Shown: in pieces, positions 30,253-39,032 of the stretch | Layout: each line of letters opens with the position of its first letter | Numbering within the stretch: the stretch's first letter is position 1 | From: Lutibaculum sp963816555 | Lineage (GTDB): Bacteria; Pseudomonadota; Alphaproteobacteria; Rhizobiales; Tepidamorphaceae | Length of the DNA stretch: 64,000 nt | Direction: 5' to 3' | Assembly (NCBI GenBank): GCA_963816555.1 | Contig: CAWFLD010000014.1 | Coordinates: 1 to 64,000 of the forward strand | The notes under the pieces: model-generated | Told to the model about the DNA's origin: nothing | The model's input: only the letters and a program-made list of their open reading frames with translations | Database searches by the model: none | Made by a program: the position numbers and the translations under genes

Positions 30253-31374
30253 ATGCAACCGGAACCCACGCGCCGCAGCTTCCTTCGCCTTTCGGCGGCC
30301 GGGCTGGCGACGGCGGCGCTCGTCGGATGCGGCGACGAGGCGACGGCCTACGAGCGCGCGGCGTCCGAGCTGCGACGGCCGCTCGCGGCCGCCCCGGAGG
30401 CGGCGGAGCTCGTCCGCTTCGCGACGCTGGCCGCGAGCGGGCACAACACCCAGCCATGGCGGTTCGAAACGTCGGATGCGGGCCTGTCCATCCTGCCGGA
30501 CTTCAGCCGAGCGACCCCGGTCGTCGATCCCGACGACCATCACCTCTACGCAAGCCTCGGCTGCGCCGCCGAGAACCTCGTTCACGCCGCCCGGGCGCGC
30601 GGCCTGGCGGGCGATGTGGCGTTCGAAGCGTCGGGGCAGGGACGGGCGGAGGTGTCGCTCGAGCCGGCGGCCGCCGAGGAGACGGCGTTCTTCCGCGCGA
30701 TTCCCGCCCGCCAGTGCTGCCGGGCCGCCTATGACGGCCGAGCGGCTCCGGCCGACGTGATGTCGCGCCTCGTGGCTGCCGCGAACAGCCACGGCGTCGA
30801 TGCCGTCTTCCTCACGGAGGAGGCGCGCATGGAGGACGTGCTCGCCCTCGTCGTCGAGGGCAACAGCCGCCAGATGGACGATCCCGCCTTCGTGGCGGAG
30901 CTGAAGCGGTGGCTGCGCTTCAACGCGCGCGAAGCCATGCGCCAGGGCGATGGCCTCTACAGCGCGGCCTCCGGGAACCCGACCATGCCGAGCTGGATCG
31001 CGCCGGTGATGTTCGACCTGTTCTTCACCAAGGGCGGCGAGAACAGCAAGTATGCCGAGCACGTCCGCTCGTCGGCGGGCCTCGCCGTCTTCGTGGGCCC
31101 GAGCGACGATCCGGCAGGCTGGTTCGCGGCGGGCCGTGCGTGCCAGCGTTTCGCGCTGCAGGCGACGGCGGACGGGCTGAAATACGCCTTCGTGAACCAG
31201 GCCGTCGAGGTACCGGAGGCGCGGGCCGAGCTGCAGTCGCTGCTCGGGCTCGGCGGCCGGCGGCCGGATCTCGTCGTGCGCTTCGGATACGGGCCGGACA
31301 TGCCGCGCTCCCTGCGCAGGCCGCCCGGCGAGGTGATGGCCCGGGCCGGCGGGCCGCGGACGGATGACGCCTGA
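30253..31374 (+). CDS. Acg-family nitroreductase-like flavoprotein with Tat/lipoprotein signal
   Basis: The 373-residue protein resembles Acg-type FMN nitroreductase-like proteins: AASGHNTQPWRFETSD binds flavin in the family, with later segments FFRAIPARQCCR and LAVFVGPSDDPAGWFAAGRA. The N-terminus TRRSFLRLSAAGLATAALVG followed by Cys is a twin-arginine signal with a lipobox-like end, suggesting export as a Tat lipoprotein, which is unusual for nitroreductases. Acg proteins lack the usual FMN phosphate contacts and may store flavin (family knowledge). The ATG at 30253 has a strong ribosome site (gggaggagacg). It probably forms an operon with the following phosphoribosyltransferase. Confidence 0.82.
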   Translation: MQPEPTRRSFLRLSAAGLATAALVGCGDEATAYERAASELRRPLAAAPEAAELVRFATLAASGHNTQPWRFETSDAGLSILPDFSRATPVVDPDDHHLYASLGCAAENLVHAARARGLAGDVAFEASGQGRAEVSLEPAAAEETAFFRAIPARQCCRAAYDGRAAPADVMSRLVAAANSHGVDAVFLTEEARMEDVLALVVEGNSRQMDDPAFVAELKRWLRFNAREAMRQGDGLYSAASGNPTMPSWIAPVMFDLFFTKGGENSKYAEHVRSSAGLAVFVGPSDDPAGWFAAGRACQRFALQATADGLKYAFVNQAVEVPEARAELQSLLGLGGRRPDLVVRFGYGPDMPRSLRRPPGEVMARAGGPRTDDA

Positions 31375-31405
31375 GGCTCGAGCGGCGAGGACCAGCGGAT
31401 ACCCC

Positions 31406-32083
31406 ATGTGGCAACGACCCATCGTCTTCCGCGATCGCCGGGACGCCGGCCGCCGGCTCGCCGAGGCGCTGACGCCCGGAGGCCGTGGCGATCTCCTCGT
31501 GCTGGCATTGCCGCGCGGCGGCGTGCCGGTGGGCTACGAGGTCGCGCAGGCCCTGCGGGCGCCGCTCGACGTCGTGCTGGTGCGCAAGATCGGCGCCCCG
31601 GGCAATCCCGAGTTCGGCCTCGGCGCGGTGGTCGACGGGCCGGACCCGCAGACCGTGCTGAACGACGAGGCGATGGCCCGTCTCGACCCGCCGGCGGGCT
31701 ACGTCGAGGCCGAGATCGGCCGCCAGCTCGCCGAGATCGAGCGCCGGCGCGGCCTCTACCGGGGCAGCCGCGCGCCGGAGCCCGTCTCGGGGCGCGACGT
31801 CGTGCTCGTCGACGACGGCATCGCCACGGGCGGCACCGCGCGCGCCGCACTCCGGGCACTGGCGAAGGCGGGGGCGCGGCACGTCACCCTCGCCGTGCCG
31901 GTCGCGCCGCCCGACGTGCTCGAGAGCCTGCGCGGCGAGGCCGACGAGGTGGTGTGTCTCGCGGCACCGGCCGATTTCCGGGCGGTCGGGCTCCACTACG
32001 AGAACTTCGACCAGACGACGGACGAGGAGGTCGTGCGGCTGCTGGACGAGGCGCGCGCCTTCGCGCAGCGGCCGGCCGGGTAG
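31406..32083 (+). CDS. Phosphoribosyltransferase-domain protein
   Basis: This 225-residue protein has the type I PRTase fold. Signatures are LLVLALPRGGVPVGYEVA, VVLVRKIGAPGNPEFGLGAV and the PRPP loop VVLVDDGIATGGTARAAL. No substrate can be assigned; such proteins often sit with stress or low-oxygen genes in proteobacteria. The ATG at 31406 fits the family N-terminus (MWQRPIVFRDRRDAGRRLA); an in-frame ATG at 31364 would overlap the nitroreductase end. It ends 9 bases from the convergent DUF4336 gene. Confidence 0.85.
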   Translation: MWQRPIVFRDRRDAGRRLAEALTPGGRGDLLVLALPRGGVPVGYEVAQALRAPLDVVLVRKIGAPGNPEFGLGAVVDGPDPQTVLNDEAMARLDPPAGYVEAEIGRQLAEIERRRGLYRGSRAPEPVSGRDVVLVDDGIATGGTARAALRALAKAGARHVTLAVPVAPPDVLESLRGEADEVVCLAAPADFRAVGLHYENFDQTTDEEVVRLLDEARAFAQRPAG

Positions 32084-32092
32084 GATCCGGCG

Positions 32093-32830
32093 TCAGCCGG
32101 TCAGCCAGGCGAGGGCGCGGCGCAGCCGCCCGCTCGCGTCTTCGTCGAACCAGTCGCCGTGCGAGAGGATCACGCGCTCCGGCTGCCAGGCGACCGCACG
32201 ACGAGCGGCCGCGGCCGCCTCGCGCCGGTTGAGGCCGATCACCCTGCGCAGATAGGCCGGCGCGCGGCCCTCGGGCGCCGTCGCGCCGACGAGGCGCGCG
32301 CCCTGCCGCGCGAGGAAGGGCAGGTCTTCCGGCCGCACGTTGACCACGAGGTCGGTGAGGACGAGCGTCCGGCTCGCCCGGTGGAAGAACACGACCTCGC
32401 GGAAGCCCAGTCCGCCGCGGACCACGGCCTGGTCGATCTCGCCAGCCCAGTCCGGCGGCGGCGCGTCGTCGAGATCGTGGTCGATCCGCACGCCCGACGC
32501 CTTGACGGACGGCCGCTTGCGCAGGCCGGGCGCAGCCCATGTCGCGGCGTCGGCGCACCGGTCCTGCCAGGCCTTCAGGTAGGACCAGTGGACGCTGTTC
32601 GGCGCCACCAGATGGCGAATGCGGCCAAGGGCCTGCAGCTCGTCGTGGAGGCGCGGCGTGAAGCGCGTGGGCGAGTGGAGCCAGAGATCGCCGCCGTGCA
32701 GCCGGACGATCGTCATCCGCACCGGCAGGGGCATGCCGAAGGCGCGGTGGCCGCTGTCGACGATCCAGACGTCGTCGGCGACCGGCTTGGCCGTGTCGAG
32801 CGGGGCGTAGGAGGTCTTCGGTCCGGGCAT
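32093..32830 (-). CDS. DUF4336 protein (second copy)
   Basis: This 245-residue paralogue of the protein at 25973-26735 shares the same pattern: ADDVWIVDSGHRAFG, MTIVRLHGGDLWLHSP, LVAPNSVHWSYLKAWQDR, VFFHRASRTLVLTDLVVN and VILSHGDWFDEDA. The conserved histidines (LHSP, VHW, FFH, SHG) would suit a metal site of metallo-beta-lactamase type, but no activity is established. The ATG at 32830 has gaaggagcgcccg upstream. The gene is intact, unlike its frame-broken paralogue. It lies 107 bases downstream of the sulfotransferase on the same strand. Confidence 0.85.
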   Translation of the reverse strand: MPGPKTSYAPLDTAKPVADDVWIVDSGHRAFGMPLPVRMTIVRLHGGDLWLHSPTRFTPRLHDELQALGRIRHLVAPNSVHWSYLKAWQDRCADAATWAAPGLRKRPSVKASGVRIDHDLDDAPPPDWAGEIDQAVVRGGLGFREVVFFHRASRTLVLTDLVVNVRPEDLPFLARQGARLVGATAPEGRAPAYLRRVIGLNRREAAAAARRAVAWQPERVILSHGDWFDEDASGRLRRALAWLTG

Positions 32831-32937
32831 CGGGCGCTCCTTCCGCTGCGATACGCCTGTCGGCCGCCGGCGGTTCCCGGTTCCGGAGGGGGCGGCGGGC
32901 AGCGGGGCCGATGCCGGTCCCCGCTGCCCGGTCGCGA

Positions 32938-33918
32938 TCAGACGCGGACGATGTGCCCTCGCTTCGCCGCAGGCGCCCCGACCGGCAGGCCTTCCAGGCT
33001 GCGGTCGGTCGCCGGCATCTCGCCGGTGGCGAGCCAGCGGGCGCAGTCCTCGCCGAGCTCGCGCCGGGCCCGCGCCTCGTAGGCGAGGCTGTCGGAGGCC
33101 ATGAGCGCCTCCGTCCAACGGCCGTTCGTGCCCTTGTGGATGAAGGTCTTGCCGCCGCCGTTCCAGAGCACGCCGCCGAGCGGTGCGGACTTCTCCGCGT
33201 GCGCCTTCATGTAGTCGAAGCTGCAGTGCTCGAGGATCGCCGGCCAGCGCGCCTCGTCGACCTCGATCTCGAGGAATTCGGCGATGCGCCGGATCTGGCC
33301 CGGCATGTCCGCCTTGAGGTCGGCGAAGTGGACCAGCATCACGTTCGGCAGGTGGCGGATCGCCCACCACGAGCGGACGTTCTCCCAGAACGGCCAGAAC
33401 GGGTGGCCGTCCTTCTCCAGCCACTCCTGGAAGTACTGGCGCACCGACGCGGGCGGCTTGCCGAGCGCCGGGCCGACGCGGCCGGGCGTGTCGTTGAGGG
33501 CCTTGTAGAACAGCTCGTTGGCGTTGGCGTGGTGGTTGTACATGCTGAAGAGCACGTCGCGGCCGTCGCGGCCGATATAGAGGTACTTGGCCTTCGGCGA
33601 GAAGACGAGCGCGTCGACGGGCAGGTGCGTCTTCAGGAATCGCCGGTGCGTCTGGGCCTCGACGGCCGGCAGCTTGATCTCCTTCGGCGGCACCCGGAGG
33701 TCGAGCCAGGGCGACATCTCGCCGACGTCGACGTCCTCGGCGCCGGCGAAGATGAGCTGCGCGACGATCTGCTGCGTCCAGGTCGTCCCGGACTTGGCGT
33801 AGGTCGCGATGACGACGTCGTCGTCGCGGAACCGGAAGTCGTTCCAGATGGTCGAGTCGAAGTGGTGGTTGTGCATCTCGCGCGTCTTGCGCGGCCAGAT
33901 GTTCGCTTGCGTATTCAT
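32938..33918 (-). CDS. PAPS-dependent sulfotransferase
   Basis: The 326-residue protein is a cytosolic-type sulfotransferase that would transfer sulfate from PAPS to an alcohol or phenol. The 5-prime phosphosulfate loop is TYAKSGTTWTQQ (residues 39-50). The 3-prime phosphate motif is YLYIGRDGRDVLFSMYNHHA, and a C-terminal PAPS loop is visible as GKTFIHKGTNGRW. The FLKTHLP segment holds the expected catalytic histidine. The acceptor is unknown. It follows the GntR gene by 113 bases containing a palindromic hairpin. Confidence 0.88.
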   Translation of the reverse strand: MNTQANIWPRKTREMHNHHFDSTIWNDFRFRDDDVVIATYAKSGTTWTQQIVAQLIFAGAEDVDVGEMSPWLDLRVPPKEIKLPAVEAQTHRRFLKTHLPVDALVFSPKAKYLYIGRDGRDVLFSMYNHHANANELFYKALNDTPGRVGPALGKPPASVRQYFQEWLEKDGHPFWPFWENVRSWWAIRHLPNVMLVHFADLKADMPGQIRRIAEFLEIEVDEARWPAILEHCSFDYMKAHAEKSAPLGGVLWNGGGKTFIHKGTNGRWTEALMASDSLAYEARARRELGEDCARWLATGEMPATDRSLEGLPVGAPAAKRGHIVRV

Positions 33919-33998
33919 GTTCGGGCTCCAACCCAGGAAGTCGAGGCCCGCTGTCTACGCTCCGCCTGTTTCGACGTGATTTCTCGGTGAAGCGATCG

Positions 33999-34016
33999 TG
34001 TTTCCGCCCGGAAACA
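33999..34016. promoter_or_regulatory. Perfect palindromic hairpin between gntR and the sulfotransferase gene
   Basis: The 8-base arms tgtttccg and cggaaaca flank a 2-base centre. It lies 16 bases after the GntR stop, so it may be a terminator of the dehydrogenase-gntR operon or an operator of the sulfotransferase gene. There is no T-run. Confidence 0.45.
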
Positions 34017-34031
34017 AGGTTTCGTCGTCGC

Positions 34032-34712
34032 TCAGGAGCGCGCCGCCTCGTGCTCGATCAGCGCCTTCTTCACCGTTTCCATCTTCCGCTCGAGGTGGCG
34101 CTTGAGGAGCGGCGCGAGGCGGCGGCCCTGCCGGCTTTCCAGCGCCGCCAGGATCTCCTCGTGCTCCTCCATCGCCTCGTGCCAGCGCTTGCCGGACATG
34201 TTCGCCATGTAGCGGGCGCGGCGCACGCGCTGCGACAGCATCTTGTGGTGCTGGGCGAGGGTGGGGTTGCGGGCCGCGTCGAGGATGGCGCCGTGGATCG
34301 CCTGGTTGAGCTCGAAGTAGCTCGCCATGTCGCCCTCCTCGAAGGCCTGGCGCATGCGCTCGTGGCAGGTGCGGACCGCCGCGATCTCCTCGTCGGTGAT
34401 GCGCTTGCAGGCGAGTTCCCCGGCCACCGCCTCGAGCGCCGCCATCACGGGGAAGGCTTCCTCGACCTCCTCGACGGTCAGGCGGGAGACGCGGGCGCCG
34501 CGATTCGGCACGAGGCGGACGAAGCCTTCCGCCGCGAGGATCTTCAGCGCCTCGCGCAAGGGGGTGCGCGACACGCCGAAGCGCTCGGTCAGCGCCTTCT
34601 CCGGCACCTTCTCGTCGCCGGCCAGCTCGCCCGACACGATCATCGCGCGGACGCGCTCGGCGAGCTCCACGGAGAGCGGCGGGCGCGCGATCGTGGTGTC
34701 GTGGAGGTTCAT
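34032..34712 (-). CDS. GntR-family (FCD domain) transcriptional regulator
   Basis: This 226-residue regulator has an N-terminal winged helix (LAERVRAMIVSGELAGDEKV, PEKALTERFGVSRTPLREAL) and a C-terminal FCD ligand-binding domain (EEAFPVMAALEAVAGELA, YFELNQAIHGAILDAARNPT). FCD regulators commonly respond to organic acids such as glycolate, lactate or malonate (family knowledge). The ATG at 34712 overlaps the dehydrogenase stop by four bases, so the regulator is co-translated with the enzyme it probably controls. Its operator may be the A+T-rich palindrome at 37664-37673. Confidence 0.9.
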   Translation of the reverse strand: MNLHDTTIARPPLSVELAERVRAMIVSGELAGDEKVPEKALTERFGVSRTPLREALKILAAEGFVRLVPNRGARVSRLTVEEVEEAFPVMAALEAVAGELACKRITDEEIAAVRTCHERMRQAFEEGDMASYFELNQAIHGAILDAARNPTLAQHHKMLSQRVRRARYMANMSGKRWHEAMEEHEEILAALESRQGRRLAPLLKRHLERKMETVKKALIEHEAARS

Positions 34713-37643
34713 GCGTCGATCCTATCCCCAACGACGGCCCGGGCAAGCACCTGCGCGACGTGCAGGGCGCCCCGTCCGCTGCCGTCGGCGATCTGGTGCC
34801 GGCACGACGTGCCGTCGGCGACGATCAGCGCGTCCGGCGCGGCCTCGCGCACCGCGGGCAGGAGCGAGAGCTCGCCCATGGCGCGCGAGACCCCGATCGT
34901 CTCGGCGTCGTAGCCGAACGCCCCGGCCATGCCGCAGCAGCTCGATTCGATCGTCTTCACCTGAAGCTCCGGCACGAGGCGCAGCACGCTCTCGCAGGCG
35001 GAGAAGGCGTCGAACGCCTTCTGGTGGCAGTGGCCGTGCAGATGCGCGGTCGTCGGCAGGGGCTTCAGCGGCAGGTCGAGCCGGCCCGCCTCGCTCTCCG
35101 CCGCCAGGAACTCCTCGAACAGCTTGGCGGAGCGGGCGATGCGCGCCGTCTCCTCGCCCGGCAGCAGCGCCGTGAACTCGTCGCGCAGCGTCAGCAGGCA
35201 GGACGGCTCGAGGCCGACGATCGTGCGGCCGGCCTCCAGGTGCGGCCGCAGCGCCGCGACCGTGCGGCGCGCCTCCTCGCGCGCCTCCTCGACGAGGCCG
35301 GCGGAGAGGAAGGTGCGGCCGCAGCACAGGGGCCGCTCGCGCGGTCCCGCCGTCAGCGGGTGGACGGCGATGCCGGCGGCCTTGAGCACCGTGACGGCGG
35401 CGCGCAGGTTCTCCGGCTCGAACCAGCGGTCGAACGTGTCGGCGAAGAGCACCACCTCGCGCGCGCCCTCCGTGGCGCCCGCCACCTCCGCCTCGCCGTC
35501 GCGGAACCAGTCGCCGCGGAAGCGCGGCAGCGAGCGCTCCTTCGCGAAGCCGAAGAGCCGCTCCGACAGGGCCGGCACGCCGGGGATGCGGTCGCGCAGC
35601 GCCATCAGCCCGCCGGCCCGCGCGGCCGTCGGCGCGTAGCGCGGCAGGTAGGCGACGAGCCGGTCCTTCGCGGTGAGGCCGTGCGTCTTCGCCCGCGCCG
35701 CCAGCACCTCGATCTTCATGCGCGCCATGTCGACGCCGGTCGGGCACTCGCGGCGGCAGGACTTGCAGGAGACGCAGAGCTTGAGCGTCTCCATCATCTC
35801 GTCGGAGGTGAGGGCGTCGGGCCCGAGCTGGCCGGACAGCGCCAGGCGCAGCGTGTTGGCGCGGCCGCGCGTCACGTCCTTCTCGTTGCGCGTCACGCGG
35901 TAGCTCGGGCACATGGCGCCGCCCTTGAGCTTCCGGCAGGCGCCGTTGTTGTTGCACATCTCGACGGCGCCCTGGAATCCGCCGGCGGCGCCCGGCCAGC
36001 CGGACCAGTCGAGCGCGACGGCCCGGTCCTCCACCGCGTAGCCCGGCGGATAGCGGAAGAGCGTGCGGTCGTTCATGCGCGGCGGCCGGACGATCCGGCC
36101 GGGGTTCAGCACGCCCTCGGGATCGAAGCGGTCCTTCACCTCCTCGAACGCCTTCACGATGCGCGGCCCGAACATCGCCTCGTGGAACTCCGAGCGGGCG
36201 ATGCCGTCGCCGTGCTCGCCCGAGTGCGAGCCCTTGTACTCGCGCACCATGGCGAACGCCTCCTCGGCGATCGCGTGCATGGTCTCGGCGTCCTTCTCGA
36301 GCTTCATGTTGAGCACGGGCCGCACGTGCAGGCAGCCGACCGAGGCGTGCGCGTACCAGGTGCCGCGCGTGCCGTGCTTCTCGAAGACCCGGCTCAGCCG
36401 GTCCGTGTAGTCCGCGAGGTCGGGCAGGGGGACCGCGCAGTCCTCCACGAACGAGACGGGCTTTCCCGCCTCGCGCATGCTCATCATGATGTTGAGGCCG
36501 GAGCGGCGGAACTCGGCGATGTCGCCCTGCAGGCCGGGATCGAGAACCTCCACGACGCCGCCCTCGTGGTCGCCGCCGCGCCCGAAGGCGAAGCCCAGGC
36601 CCTCCATCGTGTCCTTCAGCGCCTCGATCCGGCGCTCGTTCTCGGCCCACTCGCCTTCCGCGAACTCGACGAGCAGCAGCGCGGCCGGCTCGCCCCGGAC
36701 GAAGCTCTCAAGCGTCCTGCGGAACATCGCGATGTCGCGGCCGAGCGAGATCATCGTCGCGTCGACCAGCTCGACCGAGGTCGGGTCGAGCTTCACGAGA
36801 TGCTGCGCGGCGTCCATCGCCTTGTAGAAGGTCGGGAAGTGGCAGACGCCGAGCGCCTTGCGCGCCGGGGGCAGGGGCCAGAGCTTCAGCTCGATCGCCG
36901 TCGACAAGGCGAGCGTGCCTTCCGAGCCGACGAGCAGGTGGGCGAGGTTGTGCGGCGCGCGCTCGGGCACCAGCGCATCGATGTTGTAGCCGCCGACCCG
37001 GCGCGTGACCTTCGGGAACCGCGCGTCGATCTCGTCCGCCTCGCGCTGTCCCAGCGCCAGCATCTGCGAGGCGAGCGCGTCGTTGCTGCCCTCCGCCGAG
37101 CGGGCCGAAGCGGGCGGCGGTGCCGTCCGCCATCAGCGCGTCGATGGCGACGACGTTGTCGCGCATGATGCCGTAGCGCAGCGAGCGGGCGCCGCAGGAA
37201 TTGTTGGCCGTCATGCCGCCGATCGTGGCGCGCGAGGCGGTCGAGACGTCGACGGGGTACCACAGGCCGTGCGGCTTCAGCGCCCGGTTCAGCTCGTCGA
37301 GCACGATGCCGGGCTCGACCACCGCCCGGCGGTTCTCGACGTCGAGCTCGACGATCCGGTTCAGGTGCCGCGAGTAGTCGACGATGACGCCGGAATTGAC
37401 GGTCTGGCCGCACTGCGAGCTGCCGCCGCCGCGGGCGGTCAGGGGAATGCGCTCCTCGCGGGCGGCGTCGAGCGCCAGCGCGACGTCGTCCATCGTCTTC
37501 GGGATGACCACCGCCGCCGGCATCACCTGGTAGATCGAGGCGTCGGTCGCATAGCGCCCGCGGGTGAAGAGGTCGAAATGCGCGGAGCCGCTCAGCTCCC
37601 TGTCGAGCCGCCGCCGAAGTCCCGGCCGAAGTAGTTCCGTCAC
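34709..37643 (-). CDS. FAD/Fe-S 2-hydroxyacid dehydrogenase (GlcD plus CCG domain), one +1 break
   Basis: This large protein (about 977 residues after correction) resembles the YdiJ-type D-2-hydroxyacid dehydrogenases. The N-terminal FAD domain reads IPLTARGGGSSQCGQTVNSG and TIGGMTANNSCGARSLRYG. A middle FAD-oxidase C-terminal domain includes FEKHGTRGTWYAHASVGCLH and GEHGDGIARSEF. A 4Fe-4S motif CVSCKSCRRECPTG and a cysteine-rich CCG domain (HGHCHQKAF, SSCCGMAGAFGYD) follow. One extra base near 37102 shifts the frame. I chose the GTG at 37643, with aagagggtcag as ribosome site, over an ATG at 37673. Substrates may be glycolate, D-lactate or 2-hydroxyglutarate; the divergent aminotransferase favours a glyoxylate-forming reaction. 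Confidence 0.85.
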
Positions 37644-37663
37644 CTGACCCTCTTGACGAAATA

Positions 37664-37673
37664 ATGAATTCAT
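37664..37673. promoter_or_regulatory. A+T-rich palindrome in the dehydrogenase/aminotransferase divergent region
   Basis: ATGAATTCAT is a perfect 10-base palindrome inside the A+T-rich stretch 37659-37677, which stands out in a G+C-rich region. It lies between the divergent dehydrogenase-gntR and aminotransferase genes and is a candidate GntR operator. If the dehydrogenase used the ATG at 37673, the palindrome would fall inside its coding region. Confidence 0.4.
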
Positions 37674-37777
37674 AATCCACTTTGGCTTGGCGGGCCTCGG
37701 CCCGCAAGGTCGAAGTCGCCGAGGCCGCGGTGGCGCCTCGGGCGGCGCGGTTGTCGGCCAAGCCGAGGAGCACGCCG

Positions 37778-38977
37778 ATGAACACGATGCCGGGCCGGCA
37801 TTTCCTGCAGATACCGGGGCCCACGAACGTCCCGGACCGCGTGCTGCGGGCGATGGACATGCCGACCATCGACCATCGCGGCCCACAGTTCCAGGAGATG
37901 GCGACCAGGGTCCTCGGCGGCCTGCGCGCGATCTTCGGCACGAAGAACCCGGTCATCGTCTATCCCGCCTCCGGCACCGGTGCGTGGGAGGCGGCGCTCG
38001 TCAACACGCTGTCGCCCGGCGACCGGGTGCTGATGTACGAGACGGGCCAGTTCGCGACCTTGTGGAAGAGGCTGGCGGAACGCCTTGGCCTCGTTCCGGA
38101 ATTCCTCGAAGGCGACTGGCGCTCCGGCGCCGATCCCGACGCCATCGAGGCGCGCCTGCGCGAGGATTCGGGCCACGACATCAAGGCCGTCTGCGTCGTC
38201 CACAACGAGACGTCGACGGGCTGCACCAGCCGCATCGACGAGGTGCGCGCCGCGCTCGACGCCGCCGGCCACCCGGCGCTCCTCATGGTCGACACGATCT
38301 CCTCGCTCGGCTCCATCGAGTACCGCCACGACGACTGGGGGGTCGACGTGACGGTGGGCGGCTCGCAGAAGGGGCTGATGCTGCCGCCGGGCCTGTCCTT
38401 CAACGCCGTCTCCGACAAGGCGATCGCGGCGCAGAAGACGGCGAAGCTGCCGCGCTCCTACTGGTCGTGGGACGAGATGCTGGAGGCGAACGGCCGCGGC
38501 TTCTTCCCGTTCACGCCGGCGACGAACCTCCTCTACGGCCTCGACGCTGCGATCGACATGCTGAACGAGGAGGGGCTCGACAACGTCTTCGCCCGCCACC
38601 AGCGCCATGCCAGGGCGACGCGCGCGGCGGTGCAGCACTGGGGCGGCAATGGCGGCGTCGAGGTGCTGTGCCAGAACCCGCGGCACTATTCGGGATCGCT
38701 GACGGCGGTGCTGATGCCGGAGGGGCACGACGCCGACGCCTACCGGAAGGTCGTGCTCGAGAACTTCAACATGTCGCTCGGCAACGGGCTCAACAAGCTG
38801 CAGGGCCGCGTGTTCCGCATCGGCCACCTCGGCGATTTCAACGATCTGATGCTCATGGGGACGCTGGCAGGCGTCGAGATGGGCTTCGAGAAGGCCGGCA
38901 TTCCCTACAGGAAGGGCGGCACCCAGGCGGCGATGGACGTGCTGACGGAAGAGACGAAGGAGGCCGTTTCGAACTAG
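37778..38977 (+). CDS. Serine-glyoxylate (or alanine-glyoxylate) aminotransferase
   Basis: This class V PLP aminotransferase (399 residues) converts glyoxylate to glycine using serine or alanine, producing hydroxypyruvate or pyruvate. Family signatures are LQIPGPTNVPDRVLRAMDMP, YPASGTGAWEAALVNTLSPG, VVHNETSTGC, MVDTISSLGSI and the PLP lysine K198 in VGGSQKGLMLPPG. The ATG at 37778 has gaggag 8 bases upstream and gives the usual N-terminus. It leads a group of same-strand genes (TRAP transporter, crotonase, CoA transferase). In this autotroph-like genome it could recycle photorespiratory glyoxylate, or it could be part of a serine-cycle-like route. Confidence 0.9.
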   Translation: MNTMPGRHFLQIPGPTNVPDRVLRAMDMPTIDHRGPQFQEMATRVLGGLRAIFGTKNPVIVYPASGTGAWEAALVNTLSPGDRVLMYETGQFATLWKRLAERLGLVPEFLEGDWRSGADPDAIEARLREDSGHDIKAVCVVHNETSTGCTSRIDEVRAALDAAGHPALLMVDTISSLGSIEYRHDDWGVDVTVGGSQKGLMLPPGLSFNAVSDKAIAAQKTAKLPRSYWSWDEMLEANGRGFFPFTPATNLLYGLDAAIDMLNEEGLDNVFARHQRHARATRAAVQHWGGNGGVEVLCQNPRHYSGSLTAVLMPEGHDADAYRKVVLENFNMSLGNGLNKLQGRVFRIGHLGDFNDLMLMGTLAGVEMGFEKAGIPYRKGGTQAAMDVLTEETKEAVSN

Positions 38978-39032
38978 ACTGCCGCTGCGGCGGAAAACGA
39001 CCCAACAAAAAAGCAAATTTGGGAGGAACAGC

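Noticed and set aside
37643..37673. ATG at 37673 as start of the FAD/Fe-S dehydrogenase
   Set aside because: It lacks a good ribosome site and would place the A+T-rich palindrome inside the gene; the GTG at 37643 has aagagg at proper spacing.
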